Positions 9,233-18,173 of a stretch of 64,000 bases of DNA are shown here, piece after piece. The notes below the pieces were generated by a model, which searched no databases, was not told the DNA's origin, and saw nothing but the letters and a program-made list of their open reading frames with translations. Source of the DNA: Roseovarius spongiae (GTDB lineage: Bacteria > Pseudomonadota > Alphaproteobacteria > Rhodobacterales > Rhodobacteraceae). The stretch covers positions 140,032 through 204,031 of the forward strand of contig NZ_RAPE01000006.1 in NCBI RefSeq assembly GCF_003651245.1, written 5' to 3'. Both the position numbers and the translations under genes were made by a program. Numbering within the stretch: the first letter of the stretch is position 1; each line of letters begins with the position of its first letter.

Positions 9233-10465
9233 TCAGGTGGAAAATAGGATGCGGCACGCTTCATGGGGGGCGGTCATGCCCACCGGCGCGTCAGAGTCCA
9301 GCATCTGATCGGCATCCTGGCCTATTTTGCGCCCGAACCGCGAGATGACCTTCACGCTGAGATCACCGGCGTTGACCAGGTAATGAGCATCATCGCCAAG
9401 ATAGCTGGAATCGACGATCTGGCCCGAGAACTGATTGACGCCTTTCGCGGCATTGCCGTCACCACTTGTCACATCGTTCGGCGACAGGCTGATTTCAGAA
9501 CTCCGGATAACGATCGTTGCCGCTTTACCCGCCTCTTTCGCCGCCGCGGTCGCGTCAGAAGTGCTGGCGTCCCCGATCAGTTCCATCCCGTTCTCGAGCC
9601 GCACCCGCAGCAGATCGCCGGACGACTCGACACCGCCGATAATGGTGCAGGGAAACACATTTGCCTGCCCTAGAAAGCCTGCCACGAACGGATTGCAGGG
9701 GCGGCGGTAAACATCCTTGGGATGGCCGACCTGTTGGATGCTGCCCTGGTTCATAACGACGATCTCGTCGGACATTGCGAGCGCCTCCTGCTGGTCATGT
9801 GTCACCAGGATGGTCGTGACCCCCAGCGCCCGCTGAATAAGCTTGATTTCGACACGCATCTCTTCGCGCAGGTTCGCGTCGAGCGCCGAGAGAGGTTCGT
9901 CCAGCAGCAGGACATCAGGTTCGAACACCACCGCCCGCGCAAGCGCGACGCGCTGTTGCTGACCGCCCGACAACTGGTTGGGATACCGATCCTCGATACC
10001 CGGCAGCCTGACGATTTCAAGCGCCCGCTTGACCTTTTCCATCGTCAGGGCCTTTGGGACCTTCCGGTGTTTCAGTCCAAAGGCGATATTCTGGCCGATG
10101 GTCTTGTGCGGGAACAGGGCGTAGTTCTGGAAAACGAGACCGATGTTCCGCTTGTGGATCGGCAGCCTGTCGACCGACCGCCCCTTGATCGTAATCGTCC
10201 CGGTTGAACAATTTTCGAGACCGGCGATCAACCGCAGCAACGTCGTCTTGCCGCATCCCGACGGGCCCAAAAGGCTTGTCAGCGTACCTTCGCGCAGAGC
10301 CAGATTGGCATCCTCGACGGCAGTAACACTACCGAACCGTTTGCTGACGCCCCTCAATTCGACGACATGATCGCCATTCGCCTCGTGAGCATGATGTCGC
10401 CGCTCGGTTCCGAGCGGCGACGTCGTGCCAGGTTGTCCCTGTTCCCGGGATGATGACGCATTCAT
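9233..10465 (-). CDS. ABC transporter ATP-binding protein, spermidine/putrescine (PotA) type
   Basis: A 410-aa cytoplasmic ATPase. Walker A is GPSGCGKTT, the signature is LSGGQQQRVALARA, Walker B is VLLLDEPLSALD, and the switch histidine is in TILVTHDQQEALAMS. The C-terminal third is a TOBE domain typical of PotA/FbpC/MalK-type ATPases. The start is set at the ATG that gives MNASSSREQG; a more upstream frame would run into the preceding gene. It lies four bases after the binding-protein gene and powers the permease pair encoded upstream. The imported ligand is a polyamine-like or other cationic amine by family, not proven. Confidence 0.9.
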   Translation of the reverse strand: MNASSSREQGQPGTTSPLGTERRHHAHEANGDHVVELRGVSKRFGSVTAVEDANLALREGTLTSLLGPSGCGKTTLLRLIAGLENCSTGTITIKGRSVDRLPIHKRNIGLVFQNYALFPHKTIGQNIAFGLKHRKVPKALTMEKVKRALEIVRLPGIEDRYPNQLSGGQQQRVALARAVVFEPDVLLLDEPLSALDANLREEMRVEIKLIQRALGVTTILVTHDQQEALAMSDEIVVMNQGSIQQVGHPKDVYRRPCNPFVAGFLGQANVFPCTIIGGVESSGDLLRVRLENGMELIGDASTSDATAAAKEAGKAATIVIRSSEISLSPNDVTSGDGNAAKGVNQFSGQIVDSSYLGDDAHYLVNAGDLSVKVISRFGRKIGQDADQMLDSDAPVGMTAPHEACRILFST

Positions 10466-10469
10466 CGTA

Positions 10470-11621
10470 TCAAAACCCTTTTTCGATCCGGGCGTATTTG
10501 GGTTTCCAGTCCTTTTCGTGTTTCGTCCAGTAGAACGGATCAGAAAAAGCAAACTGTTCGAGGGTCCCTGTCGGATCGAAATTAGGGAACGACCTGATCT
10601 TGTCAGTCAGTTCCACCTTGGTCGGATCCACGGACGGCGGATAGAGCTGCGCCTCGGCCGTGGCGATCATGACATCCGTATCAAGGATGAAGTTGAGAAA
10701 TTCCTCACAGACTTCCACCGGAGATCCCTTGAGAACAAGAAGATCTGAACACCAGCAGTAGCCTTTCGAGTAATCCACATACCCGAAATCTGGATCCCGT
10801 TCGATCAGCGATGTGGCGCGTCCAGACCAGATGTCGCTGGCATAGACTTCGCCCGATGCGAGCAGTTCGATCGACTCGGCGCCCGAGCCCCAGTATTTCT
10901 TTACCAAGCTCCGGTTTTCACGAATTTTCGCCCATACCGCATCGAGATCCTCGATGTTGTTGGGGTTCTGACCCGACTGCAGGGCCGCGACCCACATCCT
11001 GGTCTGGAAATCGTTGTGTCCGCTGATCTTGTCGGCCAGATCGGGATTGATAAGCAAACCTTCACGCTGTTCCAGCGCCTGCTCTTCGCTGATGAACTTC
11101 TTGTTGTAAGCGATCCCGGTGTTGCCGTAGCTGAATGGCAACGCCGAAAGCCCGTCTGGCGTAATGTCCCAGAAAGGCTGCATCAGCGCTGGCATGACAT
11201 TTTTCGCGTTGGGAATATTGTCCAGATTCAGCTTGACCCCGAAACCGGCGTCCATCCACCGCTTGTACCAGGAGTTGCCGGCAGAGTTGATGATATTGTA
11301 GTCACCCGGCTGCCCGGCGCGCGCCTTGGCCAGCACTTCCTCTTCCAGGCCGAAGGTGCCCTCGACCACCTTGACGCCGGTGGCGTCCTCGAACGACGCG
11401 ATGCCCGTCCGGCGCATGGCTTCCTGCACCACGCCGCCCCATGAATGATACTTGATCTCGTCGACCTTCTCCTTGGCGAGCGATGTGCCGGGCAGGCCGA
11501 CAATACCGACGGAAAGTCCGGCCATACCAACCGACCGCAGGAATGACCGCCGGTCGATATCCCCGTCTTTGTATCGCTGCCTGAGATCCTCGAGGTAGTT
11601 CGTCGTTGGGTATCTTGTCAT
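10470..11621 (-). CDS. ABC transporter substrate-binding protein, PotD/PotF type, Tat-exported
   Basis: A 383-aa periplasmic protein. Residues 23-50 carry a twin-arginine signal (DRRSFLRSVGMAGLSVG), so it is likely folded before export. The rest matches the spermidine/putrescine-binding fold (IKYHSWGGVVQEAMRRTG at the start, then VVEGTFGLEEEVLAKARAG). It supplies the PotA-like ATPase and the two permeases of the same strand. The gene follows the second permease by 29 bp with a GGAGAAGAAA ribosome binding site. Ligand by family would be a polyamine or related amine; the neighbouring amidohydrolase suggests a compound with a hydrolysable C-N bond. Confidence 0.88.
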   Translation of the reverse strand: MTRYPTTNYLEDLRQRYKDGDIDRRSFLRSVGMAGLSVGIVGLPGTSLAKEKVDEIKYHSWGGVVQEAMRRTGIASFEDATGVKVVEGTFGLEEEVLAKARAGQPGDYNIINSAGNSWYKRWMDAGFGVKLNLDNIPNAKNVMPALMQPFWDITPDGLSALPFSYGNTGIAYNKKFISEEQALEQREGLLINPDLADKISGHNDFQTRMWVAALQSGQNPNNIEDLDAVWAKIRENRSLVKKYWGSGAESIELLASGEVYASDIWSGRATSLIERDPDFGYVDYSKGYCWCSDLLVLKGSPVEVCEEFLNFILDTDVMIATAEAQLYPPSVDPTKVELTDKIRSFPNFDPTGTLEQFAFSDPFYWTKHEKDWKPKYARIEKGF

Positions 11622-11650
11622 TTTCTTCTCCGCTGTTGATGGTCGTTGGT

Positions 11651-12484
11651 CTAGTTATCGGGGCCTGCGGCGGCCTGACTCGCCAGTCGGCTGCCGATTG
11701 CGCCGGCCAGAAGTGAAAGGCCGATGGTGATGCTGACCATGACTGTGCCGAGCGCGTTGATCTCCGGACTCACCGAATCCTTGAGCATGGCGAAGATCTG
11801 GGTTGGGACGGTCTCGATCCCGTTCGGCCGCCAGAAAAGCGACGCCGTGAGGTTGTCGAACGAAATGGTGAAGGCGAATAGTAGCGCCGCGACAAGTGCG
11901 GGCGCAGTCAGCGGCAGGGTGATTTCCCGAAAGACTGTCAACGCATTTGCGCCAAGGCTTGAGGCGGCTTCCTCATAAGTTCTGCCGAGCCCGGAAAGAC
12001 GGGCCTGGATGACCAGGAAGGCAAAGGGCAGCGTGATCAGGACGTGCCCGATCAGCAGCAGCATGTAGGTGCGCGGCAGGCCGAGCGAACGCAACAATAG
12101 AAGCAACCCAACGGCAAGCGCGGTTTCGGGGATGAGAAGCGGCGCGATGGTCAGGCTGCTGAAGAGTTTGCGCCCCGGCACGCGATACCGCACGAGCGCC
12201 ATTGCGCTCATCATCGCAACCAGAGTGCCGATCAGCGCCGTCAGGATGCCCAGCGAGGCCGACGTCAGGAATGCCCGGATGATGACCTCGTTTGCGAGCA
12301 GTTTCTCGAACCAGCGCAACGACAGCCCTTCGATCGGAAACGAGCCGAATTCCGACGAGTTGAAGGAAAGCAGGATCACCACGATGATTGGCGCGAACAT
12401 GAACACGTAGACAAGAAACGTGAAGCCGTTCAGTAGGTAATCCCCCCACTGGCGCAGCTCTCTCTTGGTCGGGGTCTCGCTCAT
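11651..12484 (-). CDS. ABC transporter permease, PotC/PotI type
   Basis: A 277-aa inner-membrane protein with six hydrophobic segments and the conserved cytoplasmic EAA loop (YEEAASSLGANALTVFREITLPL, residues about 180-200) that docks on the ATPase. It is the second permease of the polyamine-type importer. Its ATG overlaps the stop of the preceding permease gene by four bases. Confidence 0.9.
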   Translation of the reverse strand: MSETPTKRELRQWGDYLLNGFTFLVYVFMFAPIIVVILLSFNSSEFGSFPIEGLSLRWFEKLLANEVIIRAFLTSASLGILTALIGTLVAMMSAMALVRYRVPGRKLFSSLTIAPLLIPETALAVGLLLLLRSLGLPRTYMLLLIGHVLITLPFAFLVIQARLSGLGRTYEEAASSLGANALTVFREITLPLTAPALVAALLFAFTISFDNLTASLFWRPNGIETVPTQIFAMLKDSVSPEINALGTVMVSITIGLSLLAGAIGSRLASQAAAGPDN

Positions 12485-13371
12485 GTCAGCCCCTTCGTGA
12501 GACGTTCGAGGCCGAAATACCGGCTGTAGATCATTATGATCCCGCCCAGGATGAGCGCGAGCGCGATCGCCAGCGTCGACCCCATCGGCCAGTTCAACTG
12601 CGTCATGATGGTTTCGAAGATCAGGTTACCAAACAAGAAGTCGTCGGGTCCGCCCAGGATGATCGGCGTCACGTAGGAGCCGGCCGAGAGCACAAAGACC
12701 AGGAGCGCGCCCGTGGCGACGCCCGGCATCGACAGCGGGAGGGTGACGCTGAAGAAGGCGCCGACCGGCGTGGCCCCAAGGGTGCGCGCCACGGCAACCA
12801 GGCTGCGGTCGCTCGACTCGATGGAAACAAAGATATTGAGGATGGCGAACGGCATCAGGAAGTGGACCAATCCCATGATCACCGCGCCTTCGGTGTAGAG
12901 CATTTCGAGCGGGGCGTCGATCAATCCGATCCACATCAGGAACGTGTTGACCGCACCATGCGCCCCCAGCACATGTATCCACGACATCGTTCTGATGACG
13001 AAGCTGATCCAGAATGGCAGCAGCAGCAGCAGCATGAGCAACCAGCGATGCCGCGAGCGTGTCGTCGCGATGACATAGGCGGGCACGTAGCCGACCACCA
13101 CGCAGACCACGGTGGTGATCAGGGCGACTCGCGCGGTTTTCCAGACTGCGTAGTGATAGTACGGATCCGTAAAGAACACATTCCAGTTCCGCAGCCCCAG
13201 ATCAGGAGCGTCGACCCCTATGTCGACATAGAGGAACAGAGTGAACGCGCCCATGATCGTCATGGGCAAGACCATGAAACAAAACAGTATTACAAGGGAT
13301 GGCGAAAGCAGGATCCACGGCTTTGCGACTTCGACCCCGCGCGATTTCGTCGAAGTTTCGGCGCGAGTCAT
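12481..13371 (-). CDS. ABC transporter permease, PotB/PotH type
   Basis: A 296-aa inner-membrane protein with six hydrophobic segments and an EAA-type loop (VAVARTLGATPVGAFFSVTLPL). It is the first gene of the five-gene operon permease-permease-binding protein-ATPase-amidohydrolase on the minus strand. An AGGTGAT site lies just before the ATG. Transcription must start in the 264-bp AT-richer gap that also serves the divergent M20 gene. Confidence 0.9.
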   Translation of the reverse strand: MTRAETSTKSRGVEVAKPWILLSPSLVILFCFMVLPMTIMGAFTLFLYVDIGVDAPDLGLRNWNVFFTDPYYHYAVWKTARVALITTVVCVVVGYVPAYVIATTRSRHRWLLMLLLLLPFWISFVIRTMSWIHVLGAHGAVNTFLMWIGLIDAPLEMLYTEGAVIMGLVHFLMPFAILNIFVSIESSDRSLVAVARTLGATPVGAFFSVTLPLSMPGVATGALLVFVLSAGSYVTPIILGGPDDFLFGNLIFETIMTQLNWPMGSTLAIALALILGGIIMIYSRYFGLERLTKGLT

Positions 13372-13635
13372 AACATATCACCTGTTTCGTCCCTGTTGCA
13401 CCGATTACCGATTATTTTTTTGTCTCTGTCAACAGAGTGAGTAAGAAAAATGAAATTTTTCATACTTTACCGATGGTTCACACGTCACAATTTGCGCATT
13501 GACCACCTGTGATTTCCTTTGCGCTTCGTTTGATGATATGTCACGATTGATAACATCATCCACTTTCTTAGCGCCTCCAGTGGATCCAGAAAGATGGACG
13601 CGGACTTGAGGTGCAGCATTGTAAGGCAGGACACC
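13372..13635. promoter_or_regulatory. Divergent promoter region between PotB-type permease and M20 peptidase
   Basis: This 264-bp gap is clearly AT-richer than the genes around it and must hold promoters in both directions. The clearest structure is an interrupted dyad at 13532-13560, with perfect 6-bp arms GATGAT and ATCATC separated by 17 bp, which could be an operator. I could not assign a reliable -35/-10 pair. Confidence 0.4.
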
Positions 13636-14892
13636 ATGACATCATTGCGCCAACAGGTTCTCGACTGGATCGAAGAAGACGAACAAAAGCTGATCGGCTT
13701 TTTTCAGGACTTGGTCCGCGCAAAATCTCCCAACCCGCCCGGAGACACCCGCGAAGTGATGAGCCTGGTCTCCAAGTTCCTCGAGGAAGAAGGGCTGGCA
13801 TTCGACGAGCTCACGGCGAAGGAGCACCTGCCCAACCTGGTGGCCTCGTTCGATGGTGGCGCCGAAGGCAAACACCTGGTCCTCAACGGGCATGTCGATG
13901 TCTTTCCCGTTGGCAATGAAAAGGCATGGGACCGCGATCCCTGGAGCGGCGACATTGAGGACGGCGTCATTCACGGGCGCGGCGCCGCCGACATGAAAGG
14001 TGGGACGACGGCGGCGATTTTCGCCTATCGATACCTGCACCGCCTTCGCGACAAGCTGGCCGGAAAGTTGTCCCTCATGGTGGTTTCGGACGAAGAGACG
14101 AGCGGACGATGGGGCACCGGGTATATTCTGGAGCAACTCGGCGACGCGGCGTTGGGCGATTGCCTGCTCTCGGGTGAGCCGGTCGGGGTCAAGACGATCC
14201 GGTTCGGTGAAAAGGGCATTCTGCAGTTCACGATCGAGGTTCGAACGCGCGGGGCGCACGGCCCCTATGCGCATCTCAGCCCGAGCGCGATCAACATCAT
14301 GTCCGATATCATGAACGAGCTGAAAGCCGTCACCAGGGTAGAGCAGAACCTACCGCCCGAGATCGCGACCAGGCTGGCAGATCGCAAGACGCAGGCTGTG
14401 ATCGACGAAACGATGGGTGAGGGAACCAACGAGGCGATCACCGCCGTGGTGCTGAACGTCGGAACCATCAAGGGTGGCTCCAAGGTCAACATGGTGGCTT
14501 CGGATTGCACGATAGAGGTCGATATCCGGATACCCTGGGGGGTCGAGCGGGACGACGTCCTCAAAATGGTGCAAGATATCGTCGACGCCCATCCAGAGGC
14601 CACGATCAGCGACATCATCGGTGGCCCCGCGCTCTACTCGGATCCCGAACATGAAATGGCAGAGCTGCTGTCTGCGAACGTCACGGCGCTTGGCTACGAT
14701 GAACCGGTGCGCATTCCGATGGTTGCGGCCTCCGATTGCCGGTTCTGGCGCGAACGCGGCGTGCCCGCGCTCGTCTACGGAACCTCGCCCCGCAACGTCA
14801 GCGCCCCCAATGAATCCGCTGTGATCGAGGATTTCCTGCATGTAGTTCGGGTGCATACCCTGAGCGCGCTGGATTATCTCAGCCCGAAATGA
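13636..14892 (+). CDS. M20-family peptidase/deacylase (ArgE/DapE type)
   Basis: A 418-aa cytoplasmic zinc hydrolase of the ArgE/DapE/ACY1 family that cleaves amide bonds of small N-acyl or dipeptide substrates. Metal and catalytic motifs are NGHVDVFPVG (His and catalytic Asp), GRGAADMKGG (bridging Asp) and SDEETSG (catalytic Glu and metal Glu). The family's last metal histidine, normally just before the final P-N-E motif, appears replaced: the sequence reads NVSAPNESA. A dimerisation domain sits at about 180-290. The ATG used here follows AAGGCAGG by five bases; an in-frame ATG 42 bp upstream has no such site. Divergent from the polyamine-type ABC operon, it may process the imported amide. 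Confidence 0.87.
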   Translation: MTSLRQQVLDWIEEDEQKLIGFFQDLVRAKSPNPPGDTREVMSLVSKFLEEEGLAFDELTAKEHLPNLVASFDGGAEGKHLVLNGHVDVFPVGNEKAWDRDPWSGDIEDGVIHGRGAADMKGGTTAAIFAYRYLHRLRDKLAGKLSLMVVSDEETSGRWGTGYILEQLGDAALGDCLLSGEPVGVKTIRFGEKGILQFTIEVRTRGAHGPYAHLSPSAINIMSDIMNELKAVTRVEQNLPPEIATRLADRKTQAVIDETMGEGTNEAITAVVLNVGTIKGGSKVNMVASDCTIEVDIRIPWGVERDDVLKMVQDIVDAHPEATISDIIGGPALYSDPEHEMAELLSANVTALGYDEPVRIPMVAASDCRFWRERGVPALVYGTSPRNVSAPNESAVIEDFLHVVRVHTLSALDYLSPK

Positions 14893-14909
14893 GAGAGGCC
14901 GCAAATTCG

Positions 14910-14935
14910 CCGTTTGCCCCCTTCGGGGTAAACGG
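14910..14935. terminator. Bidirectional hairpin between M20 and M24 genes
   Basis: An 11-bp stem (CCGTTTGCCCC with GGGGTAAACGG, one G-T pair) closes a 4-nt CTTC loop. It lies between two convergent genes, 17 bp after the M20 stop, and can act on transcripts from both sides. There is no long T run. Confidence 0.55.
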
Positions 14936-14956
14936 TGTCCAACTGCGAGGGGCGTC

Positions 14957-16129
14957 TTACTTGACGAAGAGCTTCGGCTCCAGATCGGTAAGGCGCTCGA
15001 TGCCGGTCTCGGTCATGATCAGCGGCATACTACAACAGACACAGCCGACGCCCTCGACATAGATCGCGGGTACGAGGTGAAAGCACATGCCGGGCGCCAG
15101 GACCCGCTGGTCCTCGGGCATGATCTGCATGACGGCGGGCTCGCCCCAGCCGGGTGCGACAGCCACCCCCAGGCCGTAGGCCGCCCGCACGACGAAATTC
15201 TCGCCGTAGCCTTTCCGTTCGATCGCGCTGCGCACGACGCGGTCGGCCTCGTGCGATGTCATCCCGACGCGAATTCCCTCCAATCCGGCGTGCAGTCCGG
15301 CTTCGGACGCCTCCTGCATCCGCAGGACGGCGTCGGAGGGTTGGCCGATGGAGAAAACGCGGAAGACCGGAACATGGTAGGCCCTGTAGGCGCCCGCCAT
15401 TTCCGCGTTCACGATCTCTCCTCGCCCGATCGGCGCGCCGATCCAGGAAGCGTGGGCGCAGTAGCTGCGCGACCCTGCCGAAACGAACGGCAGCATTCCC
15501 ATCCGGTCACCGCCGTCGTGAATGGCGCGGGACAGCATCGCCGCCACGAGATCCGAATCCGTTACTCCCTCCTTCAGCAGATTATAACCCGCCTCGATCG
15601 CCCGGCTGGTGATTGCGCCGGCCCGGCGCATATGGTCGAGCTCGCGGTCGCTTTTCACCTGTCTTTCGTACTCGATCAGACCAGTGATATCGTGGAACGT
15701 CGCGTCGGGAAGCAACGCCGTCAGTTGTTCATATTGCGCGATGGTGAAGAACAGCGCCGCCTTTTCGATTCCGAGCCGCGCCCGATCAAATCCCATGTCC
15801 CGCAGGCTTTGGGCCAAGACCGCGATCGGATCCTCGGAGTCGGCGACGCCGATTCCCTGTTTCGCCCACATATGAGGAGCCAGCGCCCGGACGTTGCTCA
15901 TCTCCGTCTTGCGCGTGATCCACAACGGATCACCCTTGAGCGGCAGCACCAGAAACATGAGCGAATGCGCGCAGCCCGTGAGGAACCCGGTCAGGTAGTA
16001 ATAGTTTTGTGGCACGCAGATAAGCAGCGCATCGAGGCCGCGTTCGCGCATCTGCGCTCTGATCTTCGCAACACGCTGCTGATACTCGGCGTCAGGGAAG
16101 GGCAACGGGTTATGCAATTCGGTCTTCAT
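14957..16129 (-). CDS. M24-family (creatinase-fold) protein lacking canonical metal ligands
   Basis: A 390-aa protein with an N-terminal creatinase domain (about 1-150, YYYLTGFLTG) and a C-terminal pita-bread domain (about 160-385). In metal aminopeptidases of this fold five ligands (D, D, H, E, E) are kept; here the matching positions read E243, P254, Y318, V353 and C365 or so, so a dinuclear metal site is not expected. That resembles creatinase, ectoine hydrolase and related metal-free C-N hydrolases; H226 in CAHASW is a candidate catalytic histidine. The ATG is chosen because GAGGAAAAG precedes it; the frame is open 54 bp further upstream without a site. The neighbouring hydrolases and transporters suggest a catabolic amidinohydrolase-type role. 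Confidence 0.8.
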   Translation of the reverse strand: MKTELHNPLPFPDAEYQQRVAKIRAQMRERGLDALLICVPQNYYYLTGFLTGCAHSLMFLVLPLKGDPLWITRKTEMSNVRALAPHMWAKQGIGVADSEDPIAVLAQSLRDMGFDRARLGIEKAALFFTIAQYEQLTALLPDATFHDITGLIEYERQVKSDRELDHMRRAGAITSRAIEAGYNLLKEGVTDSDLVAAMLSRAIHDGGDRMGMLPFVSAGSRSYCAHASWIGAPIGRGEIVNAEMAGAYRAYHVPVFRVFSIGQPSDAVLRMQEASEAGLHAGLEGIRVGMTSHEADRVVRSAIERKGYGENFVVRAAYGLGVAVAPGWGEPAVMQIMPEDQRVLAPGMCFHLVPAIYVEGVGCVCCSMPLIMTETGIERLTDLEPKLFVK

Positions 16130-16202
16130 GTCTTTTCCTCGCAGCCCGCAGGGATTGCGGGCATGACGTCCGGGCAATGACATCCACCCATCCGCAAAGA
16201 TG

Positions 16203-16991
16203 CTAGCCTGCGGCGGCGACGGCTTGCGCTGTCAGAACAGCGACCAGATGTGCGCGGTAGGCTGCAGACCCGTGCAGATCCGAAATCATGCCGTCCTCAG
16301 GCACGGTAATCCCCTTGATGGCGTCGCCATGGAACCGCTGCGTAAGGGCCTCTTCGGCCTCGACCCAGCGGTAGACGCCGTCATCCGACGCACCCGTCAC
16401 AGCCACTCGGACGCCGCCCGCGCGTTGTGCGACAAAGACCCCGACCAGTGCGAACCGCGAGGCAGGTTGCTCGAACTTCTGGTAGTTTGCGCGCTCGGGC
16501 ACGGGAAACCGGATTTCGGTGATCAGTTCGCCTTCATCCAGCGCCGTCGTGAACATCCCCTGGAAATAGTCGTCTGCCGCGATTTCCCGCCGATCGGTCG
16601 CGATGATGGCGTCGCTCGCCAGAACGGCAGCCGGATAGCAGGCGCTGGGATCGTTGTTGGCCAGACTGCCGCCGATCGTTCCCCGGTTTCGGACGGCAGG
16701 GTCGCCTATTTGCCCTGCCAGAGCGGCCAGGGCGGGAAAGACTGCGGCAACCTCCGCGGCAACCGTGGCGTGCGCCGTCGCGCCGCCGATGCAGATCATC
16801 CCGTCAGCGGGCCTGACAAAACGCATCTCCGCGATCTCCCGCACGGATACGAGCCGCGACGGCATCGCGAGGCGTTGTTTCATCGTCGGGATCAGGGTTT
16901 GCCCACCTCCCAGCGCTTGCGCGTCCTCCTGCCTGAGCGCATCGACGGCCTCCGCAATGGTTCGGGGTCGGTCGAACTCGAAATCGTACAT
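16203..16991 (-). CDS. Molybdenum hydroxylase FAD-binding subunit (CoxM/XdhB type)
   Basis: A 262-aa FAD subunit of the xanthine dehydrogenase/CO dehydrogenase-like family. It opens with the family pattern YDFEFDRPRTIAEAVDAL, has the FAD pyrophosphate motif AQALGGGQTLIPTMKQR, and the second FAD loop RNRGTIGGSLANNDPSA. It passes electrons from the 2Fe-2S subunit to an acceptor. The ATG giving MYDFEFDRP is preferred; another in-frame ATG is 15 bp upstream. It lies 60 bp after the 2Fe-2S subunit gene. The catalytic Mo subunit is not adjacent but about 7 kb away on the other strand. Confidence 0.9.
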   Translation of the reverse strand: MYDFEFDRPRTIAEAVDALRQEDAQALGGGQTLIPTMKQRLAMPSRLVSVREIAEMRFVRPADGMICIGGATAHATVAAEVAAVFPALAALAGQIGDPAVRNRGTIGGSLANNDPSACYPAAVLASDAIIATDRREIAADDYFQGMFTTALDEGELITEIRFPVPERANYQKFEQPASRFALVGVFVAQRAGGVRVAVTGASDDGVYRWVEAEEALTQRFHGDAIKGITVPEDGMISDLHGSAAYRAHLVAVLTAQAVAAAG

Positions 16992-17051
16992 CTCACTTCT
17001 CTCCATCGGTCAAACGTGAAACAGCGGATTGTCTGCGTCTCTTCGGCCCTG

Positions 17052-17537
17052 TCACTCGGCTGCGAGCGGCGCGACCTCCTGCCCGGAGGCGGCGAGGATG
17101 GCGCGGATGATGTTGTGATACCCCGTGCAGCGGCAGAGATTCCCCGCAAGATATTCGCGAATCTCGTCGGCGTCCGGCCTGGGGTTGTCGCGCAGCAATG
17201 CCGCTGCGCTCATGACCATGCCCGGAGTGCAGTAGCCGCATTGCAGCCCGTGATGGTCCTGAAACGCCTGTTGGATCGTGTTCAGCGTCCCATCCTCGGC
17301 GGCCTGACCTTCTATGGTGGCGACATCGGCGTTCTCGGCCTCCAGGGCGAACATGGTGCAGGATTTCACGGCCTTTCCGTTCACGTGCACCACGCAGGCG
17401 CCGCATTGGCTGGTGTCGCAACCCACGTGTGTGCCGGTCAGCCCGAGGTCCTCGCGCAGAAACTCGACCAGAAGCTTGCGCCCCTCGACCTCGCCCGTCA
17501 CCGGCTTGCCGTTCACGGTCATGCTTAGCTTGTTCAT
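17052..17537 (-). CDS. Molybdenum hydroxylase 2Fe-2S subunit (CoxS/XdhC type)
   Basis: A 161-aa iron-sulfur protein with both domains of the family. The plant-type ferredoxin cluster is bound by cysteines in [18 protein letters not shown] and the later KSC; the helical second cluster is in [17 protein letters not shown] and [11 protein letters not shown]. It carries electrons from the molybdenum subunit to the FAD subunit encoded next. The upstream regulator and transporter genes separate this pair from the large subunit gene. Confidence 0.93.
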   Translation of the reverse strand: MNKLSMTVNGKPVTGEVEGRKLLVEFLREDLGLTGTHVGCDTSQCGACVVHVNGKAVKSCTMFALEAENADVATIEGQAAEDGTLNTIQQAFQDHHGLQCGYCTPGMVMSAAALLRDNPRPDADEIREYLAGNLCRCTGYHNIIRAILAASGQEVAPLAAE

Positions 17538-17579
17538 GTGCGCCTCTCGCTTCCTGCTATGGTGCCGTCTTTCCTGACC

Positions 17580-18173
17580 TCATCCGATCTCGCGCGACCG
17601 GATCACCCAGATGATCTGGGTCTCACCCTCGGCCAGATTGCGAAACGAATGGGGCTGGCTGCTATCGAACTGAAAGGCGTCACCGGCTTCAAGGTCATGA
17701 TAATGATCCCCGATCATCAACTCGAATCGTCCTGAAAGGACCATGCCGCACTTTTCGCCGATACGGTGAAACGGCTCGGGCCCCGAGTTGCCCCCGGGCT
17801 CGAGCTTAAGCAGGAAAAATTCCAGTTCCGAGTTTCGTTCGGGCGACAGCAACTCCTTCGTGAGCCCGACCGCGTCGAAATCCAGCACAGGGCGCTTGTG
17901 CCGGCGCGTCACCACGTTCTGTTCGCCGGTGCGCGGCTCCGCGTCGCTGAAGAAATCCGCGAGCGGGACGCCAAGGGCGATCCGCAGCCGGTCGAGCACC
18001 TTGATGGATGGCGATGTGCGACCGCGTTCGATGTGGCTCAACATCGCGACGGAAACCTGGCTCTGCTTGGACAGTGCGCTGAGCGTCAGCCCGCGGCCGG
18101 TCCTGAGCGCGCGTATCCGGTCGCCTATGCCGCGCAAGGTCTCGGCGTTGAAATCGTCCTGTGTCTGGGTCAT
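17580..18173 (-). CDS. XRE-family regulator with C-terminal cupin domain
   Basis: A 197-aa regulator. The helix-turn-helix spans about residues 15-70 (RIRALRTGRGLTLSALSKQS, then VSVAMLSHIERGRTSPSIK) and a cupin sensor domain fills the C-terminal half (FHRIGEKCGMVLSGRFEL, DAFQFDSSQPHSFRN). Proteins of this build (PuuR/SutR type) commonly control amine, amino-acid or sulfur uptake and catabolism. I chose the ATG at 18173, which gives the usual family length; the frame stays open far upstream but that part is AT-rich non-coding sequence. It is divergent from the dipeptide-type ABC operon and precedes the molybdenum hydroxylase genes, so it is the natural candidate to control both. Confidence 0.88.
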   Translation of the reverse strand: MTQTQDDFNAETLRGIGDRIRALRTGRGLTLSALSKQSQVSVAMLSHIERGRTSPSIKVLDRLRIALGVPLADFFSDAEPRTGEQNVVTRRHKRPVLDFDAVGLTKELLSPERNSELEFFLLKLEPGGNSGPEPFHRIGEKCGMVLSGRFELMIGDHYHDLEAGDAFQFDSSQPHSFRNLAEGETQIIWVIRSREIG

